DNA of 64,000 nt from Hevea brasiliensis (taxonomy: Eukaryota > Streptophyta > Magnoliopsida > Malpighiales > Euphorbiaceae), in contig NC_079499.1 in assembly GCF_030052815.1 (NCBI RefSeq), positions 74,911,760-74,975,759 of the forward strand, written 5' to 3'. This document shows positions 21,289 through 33,167 of the stretch, in pieces (position 1 is the first letter of the stretch; each line of letters begins with the position of its first letter). The notes below the pieces were generated by a model. That model ran no database searches, was not told the origin of the DNA, and saw only the letters and a program-made list of their open reading frames with translations. A program made the translations under genes and the position numbers.

Positions 21289-24280
21289 TGTAACATCCTC
21301 CCAGTAGAAACTCCGTACATTCTACTGTTCCGATGACCGGTGTCGGTCCGGACAGCTAGAACATCCGGAAAAATATTTAAACTAAAGTCAAGAACCATAA
21401 TTAACTCAATTATTAATGAGAAAAATTTAGTAAAAATTTTAGAAATAAAATACAGTTAAGTCAAATGAGCCGGTGCCCAAGCAATGGGTAACCGGAGGAA
21501 AGTTGCGGTTCTCGCAACGAGGGGCCCTAGACCCGAAAAAAAAATTCATAAAATAATTTTTGGGACTCCAGAGAAGGGTCATTGAGGTTCCTATGGCATT
21601 AGAATGCCAAGAAAATACCTAGAAAAATTTTTCAATCGGTACAGCCAATTTTGACCCGTTAAGCCAAACGGAGGGCATTTTGGTCACTTCGCCTTCTGAG
21701 GTGATTTTTGGCCGACTTGCCCAGTTGAGTAAATAATTAATATGACATAAAATATGAAAAAATATTACTAGAAATTAAATTGAAAATGAGTAGTGGAGGA
21801 AAGAAAAGAAATTGAGGAAAAAGGCTATTTATGACATCATGGTGATGTCATTTATAATTACCAACCAATCACAATTTAGCCATCATTTGACTAACTAAAT
21901 AAAAGACTAAATGAAGGCTAAATTCACCAAAATTTGCAGCAGCCATCCTTCTCTCCTTAGTGCAGCCGAAACCTCTCCCATACACCCTCAATTGATGAAC
22001 AATCCAAACCTTCAATCTTCTCTTCATTTTACCCTAAAACCCTAGAGACCTTTCACTAAACTTTGCCCTAGCACCTTGCTAAACCTTTTGGCAGCCAACA
22101 AGAGGAAAGAAAGTGAAGTTTAGGGCTTTGGAAATTCTGCCCAATCAAGGTTAGTGCTACACCTTTATTCTCACTCTTGTAATCTTAGTTAGAACATCAT
22201 TTTGAGCTAAGAGATTTTAAGAAATTGAAGTAAATTACATGTGTTAAGGGTACCTTCGATTTTCGGCAGCCCTATGGAAGATTGAGTTTGATTGTTTAAT
22301 AAACTTAGAGTGGCTGGAAATAAGGGTTAAGGTATTAATATGCATGGATATTGAACTAAGTATGTTAATTAAGGTTTATGAGTAAATTGATTTGGACATT
22401 AGGGTTTGGAAAGGTGAAAATGTGACTTGGCTTAGGAAATTGTTAGAGAACTTGTTAATGGTCAATTAGTGACTATTTTAGGTATGTTGAGCACAATTTG
22501 GACTGAAAAATGGGATTGCAAAGAGAAGGAGTAAGCTGTCCTAGGACAGCAGAAATGGACTGAAATTTCAGTCCAATTACACAGCCATAACTTTGGTTGG
22601 GTTAGTCCAATTGATGTTTGGCCAATTGGATATGAAACTAGGTTTATAATGGCACATTTTTGCTGAAGAAACCATGCCCAAAAGACCAAAGCAAGAGGAC
22701 CAAAACTTGGCCCCAATCCGGACACCCTGCACTGATTCTGCAGAATTGACCAAATGACATTAACTGTTCATTTGGCCATAACTCACTGTATATTTGGTCA
22801 ATTGACCTGAAATTTTTACAGCAACAAGTTAAGACATATACAAACAACTTTCATGAAGGAACCTACCCCAAATTATGGCCAGAACCTAACCCAAATGGCT
22901 ATGGCATTCACTATTCATGCTACTGTAGATATGGTATTTTCTGCAGAATGCAAATCCGGCCAGCTTGGGTTTTTGGACCATATCTGGAGCTAAAAATCTC
23001 CAAATGGAGTGATTCAAAAAAAGAAATTCAACTAGACAAAATAAGGAACAACTTTCATGTTTTACATTTCTTCAAATTCCCACAGTAACAGTGTCCAATG
23101 GAACAGTGAAGTTGAACTCCACCAAAGCGGACAGTACCGATTTGAGTTGCATCGCCGGCCTCTAGAGGGGTACGCTGGCAAAATGTTGACCAATGAGGTG
23201 AATAGTTACCCCAAAACTTGAAATGCACAAATTGAAGAATTTAAAAGTTTCAAATGCCCTAGTATACCTAACATGATTGGTTTGGATAGTTTGGCATGCC
23301 AATAGGGTTCAGTTAGCAGTACTGCACATGGCAATATGCCATTCTGTGATTTCATGGCTTTTAGCCATTCTGACTTTGTATTGAGATTTGGCCTTGTGCC
23401 TGATATTATTTACAGCTTGTTAGCTGTTCTGTTGCACACCGGGAGATGCATATGTGACCGATGGTGTGACGGCCCGAGGTACTAGGTACCCAGTGCCAGT
23501 TTACCCATTATCGATCCGATGCGTCAGTGTAGGTTACTTGGGGCAACCAAATGAATAAAAGTGAACAACGTTAATGAAATCACGAATGTACCAATACCAA
23601 ACAAAGAAAGCATACACATTCCATATACATTTAATTTCTTGCTATTTTCTTCTATTATATTATTGCACCACTAAGCATCATTGCTTAGCGCGTTGCTTTT
23701 TCCACGCGTAGGTACTGGAGATCCCGATCGTGAGCCCAGTAGACCACAGACTGGGTGAGTCCGTCCTGCAGTTCTGCTCAGTGTCCTTGTCACCTCAACT
23801 TCTGCAGTGCATTGGTAGGACACTAGGTGTCATTTTGGCATTCTGAAATTAATTTTGATTTTCTCATATGTATTTGGATCTATGTAATGTATTTTGATGT
23901 TTATGTAAATAATGAAAGTTATGGTTATAAATGCAAAACTTGAGCATTTATTTATTGTTTGTATATGAGGAATGAATGATTGAAAAATGTTGAGAATTTG
24001 ATAAATGGAGTTGAGATGATGAAATATGAATATAGGAAGTGTTTTTCACAGGTTCCGAAGAACTGGTTTATCCATTTTTAGCCGGTACTCTGCCGGATTT
24101 TCTATAAAATTTTCGGAACCTCAAATAAATTATAATTTCACTAATGACTTAATTAAAACATATTTCACAAGCTATAGTCAAAATTATTGATGAAAATTTA
24201 TTAAGGTATAATAGAGTGTGCAGGTACACCGTGTGACATAGCTTGCTCGGCTACACTGTAGACGGGTAAGGGGTGTCACA
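21289..24280 (+). mobile_element. Tandem gypsy array, LTR 2 (shared middle LTR)
   Basis: About 2.99 kb, with the same ends as LTR 1. It acts as 3' LTR for internal region 1 and 5' LTR for internal region 2, the mark of a tandem element. Stem-loop at 23671-23688 and embedded SINE fragment at about 23112-23182. Confidence 0.93.
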
Positions 24281-24635
24281 TTTAGTGGTATCAGAGCGCG
24301 GTTTAGGCGTTTCTGGACCTAGATAGACTGCATATCATGCATTGCATTCATAAGAGTCGAGGTGACACTATTGCATATCTGTATTTCTTGTTTATTTTAG
24401 GTTAAGGTATGGAATAAGAGAGTGAAGAGACAATGAGATAGTGAATGGAGATGAGAAGGAGACTGTATTTAAGATGAAAATGGATGAGTACATAACTGTT
24501 TGAGGATAGGATTGAGACTAAGGAGAAAGTGAAGTATGATAACACGGAAAGGTGAAGAAATAAGGAGGTAATAGCTCCTCGACTATTTACACCGGATAAA
24601 TTTCGAGGACGAAATTTAAATAAGAGGGGAAGAGT
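24281..24635 (+). mobile_element. Tandem gypsy array, internal region 2
   Basis: 355 bp, the same length as internal region 1, with two substitutions noticed by eye (in the stretches after CTATTGCA and after AAGATGAAAA). Primer site TGGTATCAGAGC at 24286-24297; purine tract AGAGGGGAAGAG just before LTR 3. No coding capacity. Confidence 0.92.
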
Positions 24636-27614
24636 TGTAACATCCTCCCAGTAGCAACTCCGTACATTCTACTGTTCCGATGACCGGTGTCGGTCCGGAC
24701 AGCTAGAACGTCCGGAAAAATATTTAAACTAAAGTCAAGAACCATAATTAACTCAAATATTAATGAGAAAAATTTAGTAAAAATTTTAGAAATAAAATAC
24801 AGTTAAGTCAAATGAGCCGGTGCCCAAGCAATGGGTAACCGGAGGAAAGTTGCGGTTCTCGCAACGAGGAGCCCTAGACCCGAAAAAAAAAATCATAAAA
24901 TAATTTTTGGGACTCCAGAGAAGGGTCATTGAGGTTCCTATGGCATTAGAATGCCAAGAAAATACCTAGAAAAATTTTTCAATCAGATACCTAATTTTGA
25001 CCCGTTAAGCCAAACGGAGGGCATTTTGGTCATTTCGCCTTCTGAGGTGATTTTTGGCCGACTTGCCCAGTTGAGTAAAAAATTAATATGACATAAAATA
25101 TGAAAAAATATTACTAGAAATTAAATTGAAAATGAGTAGTGGAGGAAAGAAAAGAAATTGAGGAAAAAGGCTATTTATGACATCATGGTGATGTCATTTA
25201 TAATTACCAACCAATCACAATTTAGCCATCATTTGACTAACTAAATAAAAGACTAAATGAAGACTAAATTCACCAAAATTTTCAGCAGCCATCCTTCTCT
25301 CCTTAATGCAGCCGAAACCTCTCCCATACACCCTCCATTGATGAACAATCCAAACCTTCAATCTTCTCTTCATTTTACCCTAAAACCCTAGAGACCTTTC
25401 ACTAAACTTTGCCCTAGCACCTTGCTAAACCTTTTGGCAGCCAACAAGAGGAAAGAAAGTGAAGTTTAGGGCTTTGGAAATTCTGCCCAATCAAGGTTAG
25501 TGCTACACCTTTATTCTCACTCTTGTAATCTTAGTTAGAACATCATTTTGAGCTAAGAGATTTTAAGAAATTGAAGTAAATTACATGTGTTAAGGGTACC
25601 TTCGATTTTCGGCAGCCCTATGGAAGATTGAGTTTGATTGTTTAATAAACTTAGAGTGGCTGGAAATAAGGGTTAAGGTATTAATATGCATGGATATTGA
25701 ACTAAGTATGTTAATTAAGGTTTATGAGTAAATTGATTTGGACATTAGGGTTTGGAAAGGTGAAAATGTGACTTGGCTTAGGAAATTGTTAGAGAACTTG
25801 TTAATGGTCAATTAGTGACTATTTTAGGTATGTTGAGCACAATTTGGACTGAAAAATGGGATTGCAAAGAGAAGGAGTAAGCTGTCCTAGGACAGCAGAA
25901 ATGGACTGAAATTTCAGTCCAATTACACAGCCATAACTTTGGCTGTGTTAGTCCAATTGATGTTTGGCCAATTGGACATGAAACTAGGTTTATAATGGCA
26001 CATTTTTGCTGAAGAAACCATGCCCAAAAGACCAAAGCAAGAGGACCAAAACTTGGCCCCAATCCGAACACCCTGCACTGATTCTGCAGAATTGACCAAA
26101 TGACATTAACTGTTCATTTGGCCATAACTCACTGTATATTTGGTTAATTGACCTGAAATTTTTACAGCAACAAGTTAAGACATAGACAAACAACTTTCAT
26201 GAAGGAACCTACCCCAAATTATGGCCAGAACCTAACCCAAATGGCTATGGCAGTCACTGTTCATGCTACTGTAGATATGGTATTTTCTGCAGAATGTAAA
26301 TCCGGCCAGCTTGGGTTTTTGGACCATATCTGGAGCTACAAAACTCCAAATGGAGTGATTCAAAAAAAGAAATTCCACTAGAAAAAATAAGGAGCAACTT
26401 TCATGTTTTACATTTCTTCAAATTCCCACAGTAACAGTGTCCAATGGAACAGTGAAGTTGAACTCCACCAAAGCGGACAGTACCGATTTGAGTTGCATCG
26501 CCGGCCTCTAGAGGGGTACGCTGGCAAAATGTTGACCAATGAGGTGAATAGTGACCCCAAAACTTGAAATGCACAAATTGAAGAATTTAAAAGTTTCAAA
26601 TGCCCTAGTATACCTAACATGATTGGTTTGGATAGTTTGGCATGCCAATAGGGTTCAGTTAGCAGTACTGCACATGGCAATGTGCCATTCTGTGATTTCA
26701 TGGCTTTTAGCCATTCTGACTTTGTATTGAGACTTGGCCTTGTGCCTGATATTATTTACAGCTTGTTAGCTATTCTGTTGCACACTGGGAGATGCATATG
26801 TGACCGATGGTGTGACGGCCCGAGGTACTAGGTACCCAGTGCCAGTTTACCCGTTATCTAGTGTAGGTTACTTGGGGCAACCAAATGAATAAAAGTGAAC
26901 AACGTTAATGAAATCACGAATGTACCAATACCAAACAAAGAAAGCATACACATTCCATATACATTTAATTTCTTGCTATTTTCTTCTATTATATTATTGC
27001 ACAACTAAGCATCATTGCTTAGCGCGTTGCTTTTGCCACGCGTAGGTACTGGAGATCCCGATCGTGAGCCCGTGAGACCACGCATCGGGTGAGTCCGTCC
27101 TACAGTTCTGCTCAGTGTCCTTGTCACCTCAACTTCTGCAGTGCATTGGTAGGACACTAGGTGTCATTTTGGCATTCTGAAATTAATTTTGATTTTCTCA
27201 TATGTATTTGGATCTAGGTAATGTATTTTGATGTTTATGTAAATAATGAAAGTTATGGTTATAAATGCAAAACTTGAGCATTTATTTATTGTTTGTATAT
27301 GAGGAATGAATGATTGAAAAATGTTGAGAATTTGATAAATGGAGTTGAGATGATGAAATATGAATATAGGAAGTGTTTTTCACAGGTTCCGAAGAACTGG
27401 TTTCTCCATTTTTAGCCGGTACTCTGCCGGATTTTCTATAAAATTTTCGGAACCTCAAATAAATTATAATTTCACTAATGACTTAAATAAAACATATTTC
27501 ACAAGCTATAATCAAAATTATTGATGAAAATTTATTAAGGTATAATAGAGTGTGCAGGTACACCGTGTGACATAGCTTGCTCGGCTACACTGTAGACGGG
27601 TAAGGGGTGTCACA
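24636..27614 (+). mobile_element. Tandem gypsy array, LTR 3
   Basis: About 2.98 kb. It lacks roughly 12 bp present in LTR 1 near the conserved ACCCAGTGCC block (near 26858). Embedded SINE fragment at about 26458-26527 and stem-loop at 27005-27022. Its end GGGGTGTCACA is followed by a SINE-like unit and then by a second near-copy of those 11 bases before the CATAT target duplication. Confidence 0.93.
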
Positions 27615-27815
27615 TTAGCTCAATTGGTAAGAGGCGAAGCAAATCCGTGAGGTGATATGGGTTCGAATCCTAGCTCTGCAGGGCGAAGGGATTGAACTCC
27701 ACCAAAGCGGACAGTACCGATTTGAGTTGCATCACCGGCCTCTAGAGGGGTACGCTGGCAAGATGGCCACCCATAGAGGGGCTTGAGCTGGGGCCCACTA
27801 AGCCGGGGTGTGACA
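27615..27815 (+). mobile_element. tRNA-derived SINE-like insertion
   Basis: The first 65 bases resemble a tRNA gene without its 5' acceptor strand: A box TAGCTCAATTGG (27616-27627) and a perfect B box GGTTCGAATCC (27660-27670), 32 bases apart, which is suitable for RNA polymerase III. No foldable acceptor stem or sound anticodon arm is seen, so it is not a working tRNA. A body of about 120 bp follows. The unit is bounded by GGGGTGTCACA (27604-27614) and GGGGTGTGACA (27805-27815), an 11-bp duplication with one mismatch, as expected for target-primed insertion. It lacks the A- or T-rich tail usual for SINEs. An alternative is a chimeric LTR end. Confidence 0.65.
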
Positions 27816-28057
27816 CATATATTTGAGCTAGCTAGCCTTGTGATGTGATTTCTCTTTAGCCTCTGGCTATTGAGATTCATGTGATTTCTCTTTAGCCTCT
27901 GGCTATTGAGATTCTATTTGTTTCGAATGGCATGATCTAACTGTGGGTTTTATGAAATGTGTTTTGATACTTTGAAATGAACTTGGTTTGCATTTAAAAT
28001 CTTACAATGCATGATTTGTACTTAATTCTCATGTCCAGCCAAATTTTTGAATAAATG
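27816..28057 (+). mobile_element. Family C gypsy LTR, second part, truncated
   Basis: This resumes after the array with the duplication CATAT (27816-27820). It carries a perfect 36-bp tandem duplication and runs until sequence switches to family B LTR at about 28058 near GGTGCAATAGGGCAG. The LTR end is missing, so the switch marks a deletion breakpoint. Confidence 0.65.
27843..27914 (+). repeat. Perfect 36-bp tandem duplication
   Basis: Two adjacent identical units starting ATGTGATTTCTC and ending GAGATTC. The absence of differences suggests a recent slippage event. Confidence 0.9.
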
Positions 28058-30622
28058 TGATGGATATGGTGCAATAGGGCAGTGTGCATTTTGGCCTAGA
28101 ACATTAAGAGTGTGGCTCTAATTGGTATGAGACTGATTGGAGGTGAAACTAGGCACAAAATGTACCAACTTTCATGAAGGAAGCTTGCCAAAATTCTGCT
28201 TGCAAGGTAGCTTTAAAAATGACCAAATCCGGATTAAGTGCAAATAAGGCCTGAAAATTGACCATTTGGGCAGCAGTTAGTTTTTAGGCTATAACTCACT
28301 CAAAACAGGTCCAATTAACCTGAAATTTTGACCATGAATAGTTAAGACCCATATCTACAAGTCTTATGAAGACACAAAAGCCCAAAAATGACCATAAGTA
28401 AGTCAAACAGCTTGCACAAGTTCGGGTCCAAAAACTGGCCGAACCAAAATTGACCTAAAATGACTAAAGTGACTAATTTTGATGCAATTTGACCTGCAAT
28501 AGTAAAATGACCATAACTTGGTCTACATAACTCAGAATGACCTGAAATTTTGCCCCGCGTGCAATAAGACATAGATCTACAAGTTTGTAGTTTTGACCCC
28601 GAGGGAACTAGGTCGTCCGGCTAGGTCAAACTAGTATCCCGGAATCCAGCAAGTTGCAATAAAATGCAATATACATGGAAATGAAATTGGTAACATGTAC
28701 CAACCCTAAAAGACTATTGAATGTGACATATTGGTGACATTAAAACCTAATTTACTTAGAATGCATTGAGGGTCGACATATTAGGTTGACTAAGCAAATA
28801 ATAGAATTCAGTAAATTAATTATCAAGCATTATCGTTAGAGACAGTTTAAATGAGTACTGAAACACCTCGAATTGTGTTCTCAGTTAGCAAAGACTCAGG
28901 GAAAGGGAAGGAAACACTGAGTCAAGGCCAGGAGACAGTTATCAGAGGTTTGTGCATAACGGCTATTTCTTTTGAATTTTTCAATTGAAATGAATTATGA
29001 CTATTGTACATTATTGTTTTAAATTATGTTTGTGCACAATAGTTATTTCTTTTGAATTTTTCAATTAAAATAAATTATGATTATTTATATGTTATTGTTT
29101 TAAATCGTGTTTGTGCACAATAATTTTGACTTCTCATTTTCTACTCGAAAATTTAATTCAACATTATAGTTTTAAATTGTGTCCGTGCACAATACTTTTA
29201 TATTCACTGCTTTTACTAGCAAATTTATTTGGAGAAATAAGTTATGAATAATTTTTTATTGCTTTGGTTTTGGGAATATTATTTGGAACTTATTGTGTTG
29301 CCAACTTTGCAAATGGAAATTTTGAGATAAAATGTGATTTATGGTTTGTATGATATATTGTGATTTGAAATTGTTTTTATTCACACTTGGCATGACACAG
29401 TTACTATGTTCCTCCTCCATTTATGGGGTGAGTGTGATATATTCCTCCCTCTTTGACTTATCAGTTTGGGGTGAGTGTGATTATGTTCCTCCCTCTTTGA
29501 CTTCCCAGTCTGAGGTGAGTGTGGATGAGTACTCATTATTCAGCTAGCTTCCTCCCTCATTGATTTAGATTATTGGGGTGAGTGTGTCTTGTCGTGGTGT
29601 ACAACACGGCATGTGTGGAAAAATTGTGTCATGGCCTAAAATGTGTTATTGATTGGCAACACTGTATTATTCAGTTATTTGATTAAATTGTGTTATGGAT
29701 TGGCAAAACCTTGTTATTTAGTAATTTGATCAAATTGTGTTATTGATTGGCAAACTGTACTATTCAGTTATTTGATCAAATTGTGTTATTGATTTGCAAA
29801 ACTGTATTGTTCAGTTATTTGATCAAATTGTGTTATTGATTGGCAAAACTATGTTAATTATTTAATCAAATTTGTGTTATATGAATTTTGCAAATTGTGA
29901 AATGGAATTGTGAATCATTTGATTTGTGAACTACCAATAAAAGATTTATATATCGCATTTCAAATTTTTATTGTGCACCACTGAGTAAATTTTACTCAGC
30001 GATAGGTTTTCATTGCTGTTGCAGGTTGACAGACTGACAGGGCAGCAGACTAGGCTGCTAGTACTACACTGAGTGATCATCGGGTATACTGAGTATACCA
30101 TATTCTGCATTTTATATTGTAATGTATGTTCATTGTATGTATATAGTGTTATTGGTTTTGAGCAGTTGTAAATTAAAATTGTACATTGAAGTTGTAAAGT
30201 AAATTATGAGTTATTTTGGCTTGTAAAATTTGTACTGTATTTCTTTTATCTCAGTCTTTGAAAAATTATTGTGGATTTGAGTTGAAAAACATATTGTGTT
30301 GAATTATGTTGGAGTTTGAGATTGAGAAAAATATTGAAGTTCTTTTTTACAGGTTTTTGAAGACCTGTTTTGTCCAAAATACAGATGGCACTCTGCCAAA
30401 ATTTTTACAAAAATTATTAATAGTCCAAATGTGTTAGCTATTTCACTTCAGTTCAAAAAGGTTTTTAACACCTGTAAATAGTGCTCACCACTATAAAAAG
30501 AAGTAAGAAAAGTTTTAAAATCCCTTGCAGTGTATTTAATGGATTATCTGTAGACGAAGTTGGTAATTCATTAGGTATACTACGGGATTATGTTATGCCT
30601 TACAGGGGGGTAGGGTGTGACA
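28058..30622 (+). mobile_element. Family B gypsy 5' LTR, 5' truncated
   Basis: It aligns with 34643-37219, the 3' LTR of the same element, and ends GGGTGTGACA. About 1.47 kb of the LTR start is absent. It contains TCCTCCCTC repeats (about 29408-29585), five units of a 47-bp minisatellite (29642-29871) and the stem-loop CTGAGTA/TACTCAG at 29981-29999. It should drive transcription of the gag region downstream, but its upstream part is lost. Confidence 0.9.
29642..29871 (+). repeat. 47-bp minisatellite, five units
   Basis: Consecutive units with core TGTGTTATTGATTGGCAA and end TTATTTGATCAAAT. The last unit is a few bases shorter. The partner array in the 3' LTR (36234-36467) also has five units, whereas the solo LTR near 6302 has two. 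Confidence 0.85.
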
Positions 30623-30811
30623 TGTTTAAGTGGTATCAGGCCTAGTTTTTAAATTCTGTTTTCACATGTTATTTGAATATTCTTTCTTCATAATACAACT
30701 GCTCAATATCATTGTTTGATACATACAATACATTACATTATAAATTTGCACTAACGGGAGGAAATCTCCTTGTGTTATTTGTTCAGGAGGTCTAAGATCC
30801 TCGAATTGACT
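30623..30811 (+). promoter_or_regulatory. Family B leader and primer binding site
   Basis: TGGTATCAGG at 30631-30640 starts as an initiator-Met primer site, but the next bases read CCTAG, so the usual AGCC is altered, perhaps by loss of two bases. A leader of about 170 bp follows to the first gag codon, with no other feature seen. Confidence 0.7.
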
Positions 30812-32064
30812 ATGGAAGAGGGTGATCATTCAGTCGATCAATCTATAGAGGATGAGGTGCAAGGGGATGCCCCAGCCCTATACAATGTCAGTGGTTCAGC
30901 AGCACCAGCCCCTGTAGTACCGTAGTTTCCTGCTCAGTTCGCTCAGCAGATAGCTGCAATGTTCCAACAAATGGCTGGTAATGTGCCTACTCAAGTCCCA
31001 ATACAGACACCAGTGGTACAACCACAGTCTCCTGCTAGGCAGTATGACAAATTGATGAAATATGGGGCTACAGAGTTCAAGGGGACAGTAGATCCTCTAG
31101 AGGCAGAACAGTGGTTAGAGAGAATAGATTGGGTGTTCAAGAACCTACATTGTACAGAGGAGCTCAGATTTGAATACTCAGTATCTCTGCTACAATGGGA
31201 TGCATATGACTGGTGAAAAACCATTCCCCACAGTCTGGTAGAACCTGCAGTGCTAACATGGAATGACTTTCTCAGGAAATTCAGACAAAAATATGTCCCC
31301 AATGCTTATGTAGACCAGAAGCTGCAAGAGTTCCTAAGTCTGAAACAGGGGAGTAGATCGGTGGCTGAATATTAAAGGGAATTTTCCCGCCTAAGCCATT
31401 ATGCAGTAAGTCTACTTTCTACCAGTAGGGAGAGATGTAAGAGGTTTGAAACCGGCTTGAAGCCTAGTATCAGATTACAAGTGGTTGGATTCAAACATAA
31501 CAACTTCTCTGAACTTATTTCTCAAGCACTAGAATTAGAAAAAATTGAATCTGAAGCGGCTCCTGAGAAAAAGAAATCAGAGAAGACAGAAAAAGAGGGA
31601 AAGTCAATAGAATAGAGTTCTAGTGGTCCTACTGGAAAGAGGAAAAACTTTGGAGGATACAACCGAGGTAGTAAGAAGTCCAGTAGAGATAGATCTTCTG
31701 GACAGAAACCACCTCGATCCGATTAGCAAACTCAATAGAAACCCAGAAATGCGCTGTCAGATCAACTTTGTGCAACTTGTGGTAAACCACATAGTGGGGT
31801 ATGTTATAGAGCTGTAAAAGCATGTTTTAATTGTGGAGAGACTGGTCATTTTGCTAGGGATTGTGTAAATCCATGTCGTTCTGGATCATTTACTACACCA
31901 AAGGGATCAACCCAAGTTTCTACCCCAAAGAGTTCACCATCAGTTAGTTGAGGTAGAGGTAGAGGTAGGGGCAGTATACCTATAAGTCAAAGTAATGTGA
32001 ATCTGCCAGAACAGGGTGATGCTCCAGCTAGAGTATACACTATACGACAGAGAGAAGAGGCTTA
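30812..32064 (+). pseudogene. Family B gag (Ty3/gypsy, Tekay-like), decayed
   Basis: The frame from ATG at 30812 gives a Gag protein that would package the element RNA into particles. An acidic N-terminus precedes a capsid-like part (FKGTVDPLEAEQWLERID, then TWNDFLRKFRQKYVPNAY and KQGSRSVAEY). A Lys/Glu-rich segment and two Cys/His knuckles follow: CATCGKPHSGVC, then CFNCGETGHFARDC near 31823-31865. This arrangement is typical of Tekay/Del-type gypsy Gag. At least seven in-frame stops break it, among them TAG 30923, TGA 31214, TAA near 31373 and TGA near 31949. Most sit where family sequence would have Gln, Trp or Arg, consistent with C-to-T or G-to-A changes. Not functional. The clade call rests on motif memory. 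Confidence 0.85.
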
Positions 32065-33167
32065 GACTTTTGACATTATTGCTGGTACTTTCACAATTAG
32101 GAACTAAGATATATATATATATATATATATATGAATTGTTTGACCTGGAGTCTACATACTTTTATGTTAGTGTTAGAACTATATGTTATGTTGTTATTCC
32201 TTTACAGGGGAATAAATTTTGATGCATTAGTGATTAGTGCTTTAAGATAAGGATTGTGATAATAAGTGAAATTAGTTTTGAAAGAGTTTATCGGCGAAAA
32301 GTATTTTCTAACACACCATAAATTTTAAATCTAATTGGCGAGCCTACTTAATGTAAGGCAAGAGGACGTAAAAGTAAGATGCAGTAATGAATTGCTCTTG
32401 ATGAGGGCAAGGATGTTACTGTTAGTAATTGCTAATGGATGTTGTAATCATAATAAGATTCGAATATCAGTAAATTCGAAAAGGATAAAATATCAGAAAA
32501 TTTGATCTATTAGGATGTATCGTAGTAACTATACAATGTTCTTGATGTTTATACTGTAAGCTGCAGATTATAGTATTGACTTGAGATTATTGTATAGAGC
32601 TACATACTACTCCATAATACACCAAGATGAGAATAGTTGCCAACGACATCTGTTTTGGTATAGTTATGCCAGGACATAATTTTTTTTGTTGGAAATAAGT
32701 TTGAAAATCCTACTTAGGGATTTAAAACTCAGAAGTTAGAATATCGAAAGGTTATAGTTTAGTACAAAAGGGAAGTAAGTTATAGAGTATTGACAGATAA
32801 AAGGAGTTATGGAAGTAAAAATTCGAACAGTTGGTTCAGATATAACAAAAAAAAAATGTTACGAATGTGAGGAAGACTATTAACTAGAATGGTCAGAGGA
32901 CCAATAACTAGATAAATCATTCTAACATGACCTCAAGAGTCATTCAAAAAGGAACATGAATCGAAATATTGGACAGCACAATAGTAAGAGAAGATTGGTG
33001 TTACACAAACAAATTAAATATTGTATTAGATTGTTAAAAGTCTTATACAAATTCGAGAGAAAGAAGATTATACGATCATATAGAAAGGAGAAAATAAACG
33101 TATGACTACTGTAAGATGGCTATTGGGTAAAATTTCGCAGACAAAATTTTTTTAAGGGGGGGAGAAT
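32065..33167 (+). mobile_element. Family B internal remainder: protease trace and PPT
   Basis: The start holds a weak protease trace (FDIIAGTF, then FDLESTYFYVS where a family member would have an Asp/Ser/Thr active-site stretch). A TA dinucleotide run at about 32109-32132 splits it. From about 32260 on I recognise nothing; reverse transcriptase and integrase are absent. The end is AAATTTCGCAGACAAAATTT followed by the purine tract AAGGGGGGGAGAA before the 3' LTR. The element therefore probably carried only gag and part of the protease. Confidence 0.65.
32109..32132. repeat. TA dinucleotide microsatellite
   Basis: About 12 AT/TA units within the decayed protease region; probably arose after insertion. 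Confidence 0.9.

Noticed and set aside
27615..27680. Functional tRNA gene
   Set aside because: A and B boxes are good, but the acceptor strand does not pair, the D-stem is imperfect and no proper anticodon arm is visible. Better read as a SINE head.
31623..31817. Separate 64-residue protein in family B gag
   Set aside because: It is a different frame of the decayed gag; the gag frame itself reads through this part with knuckles after it.
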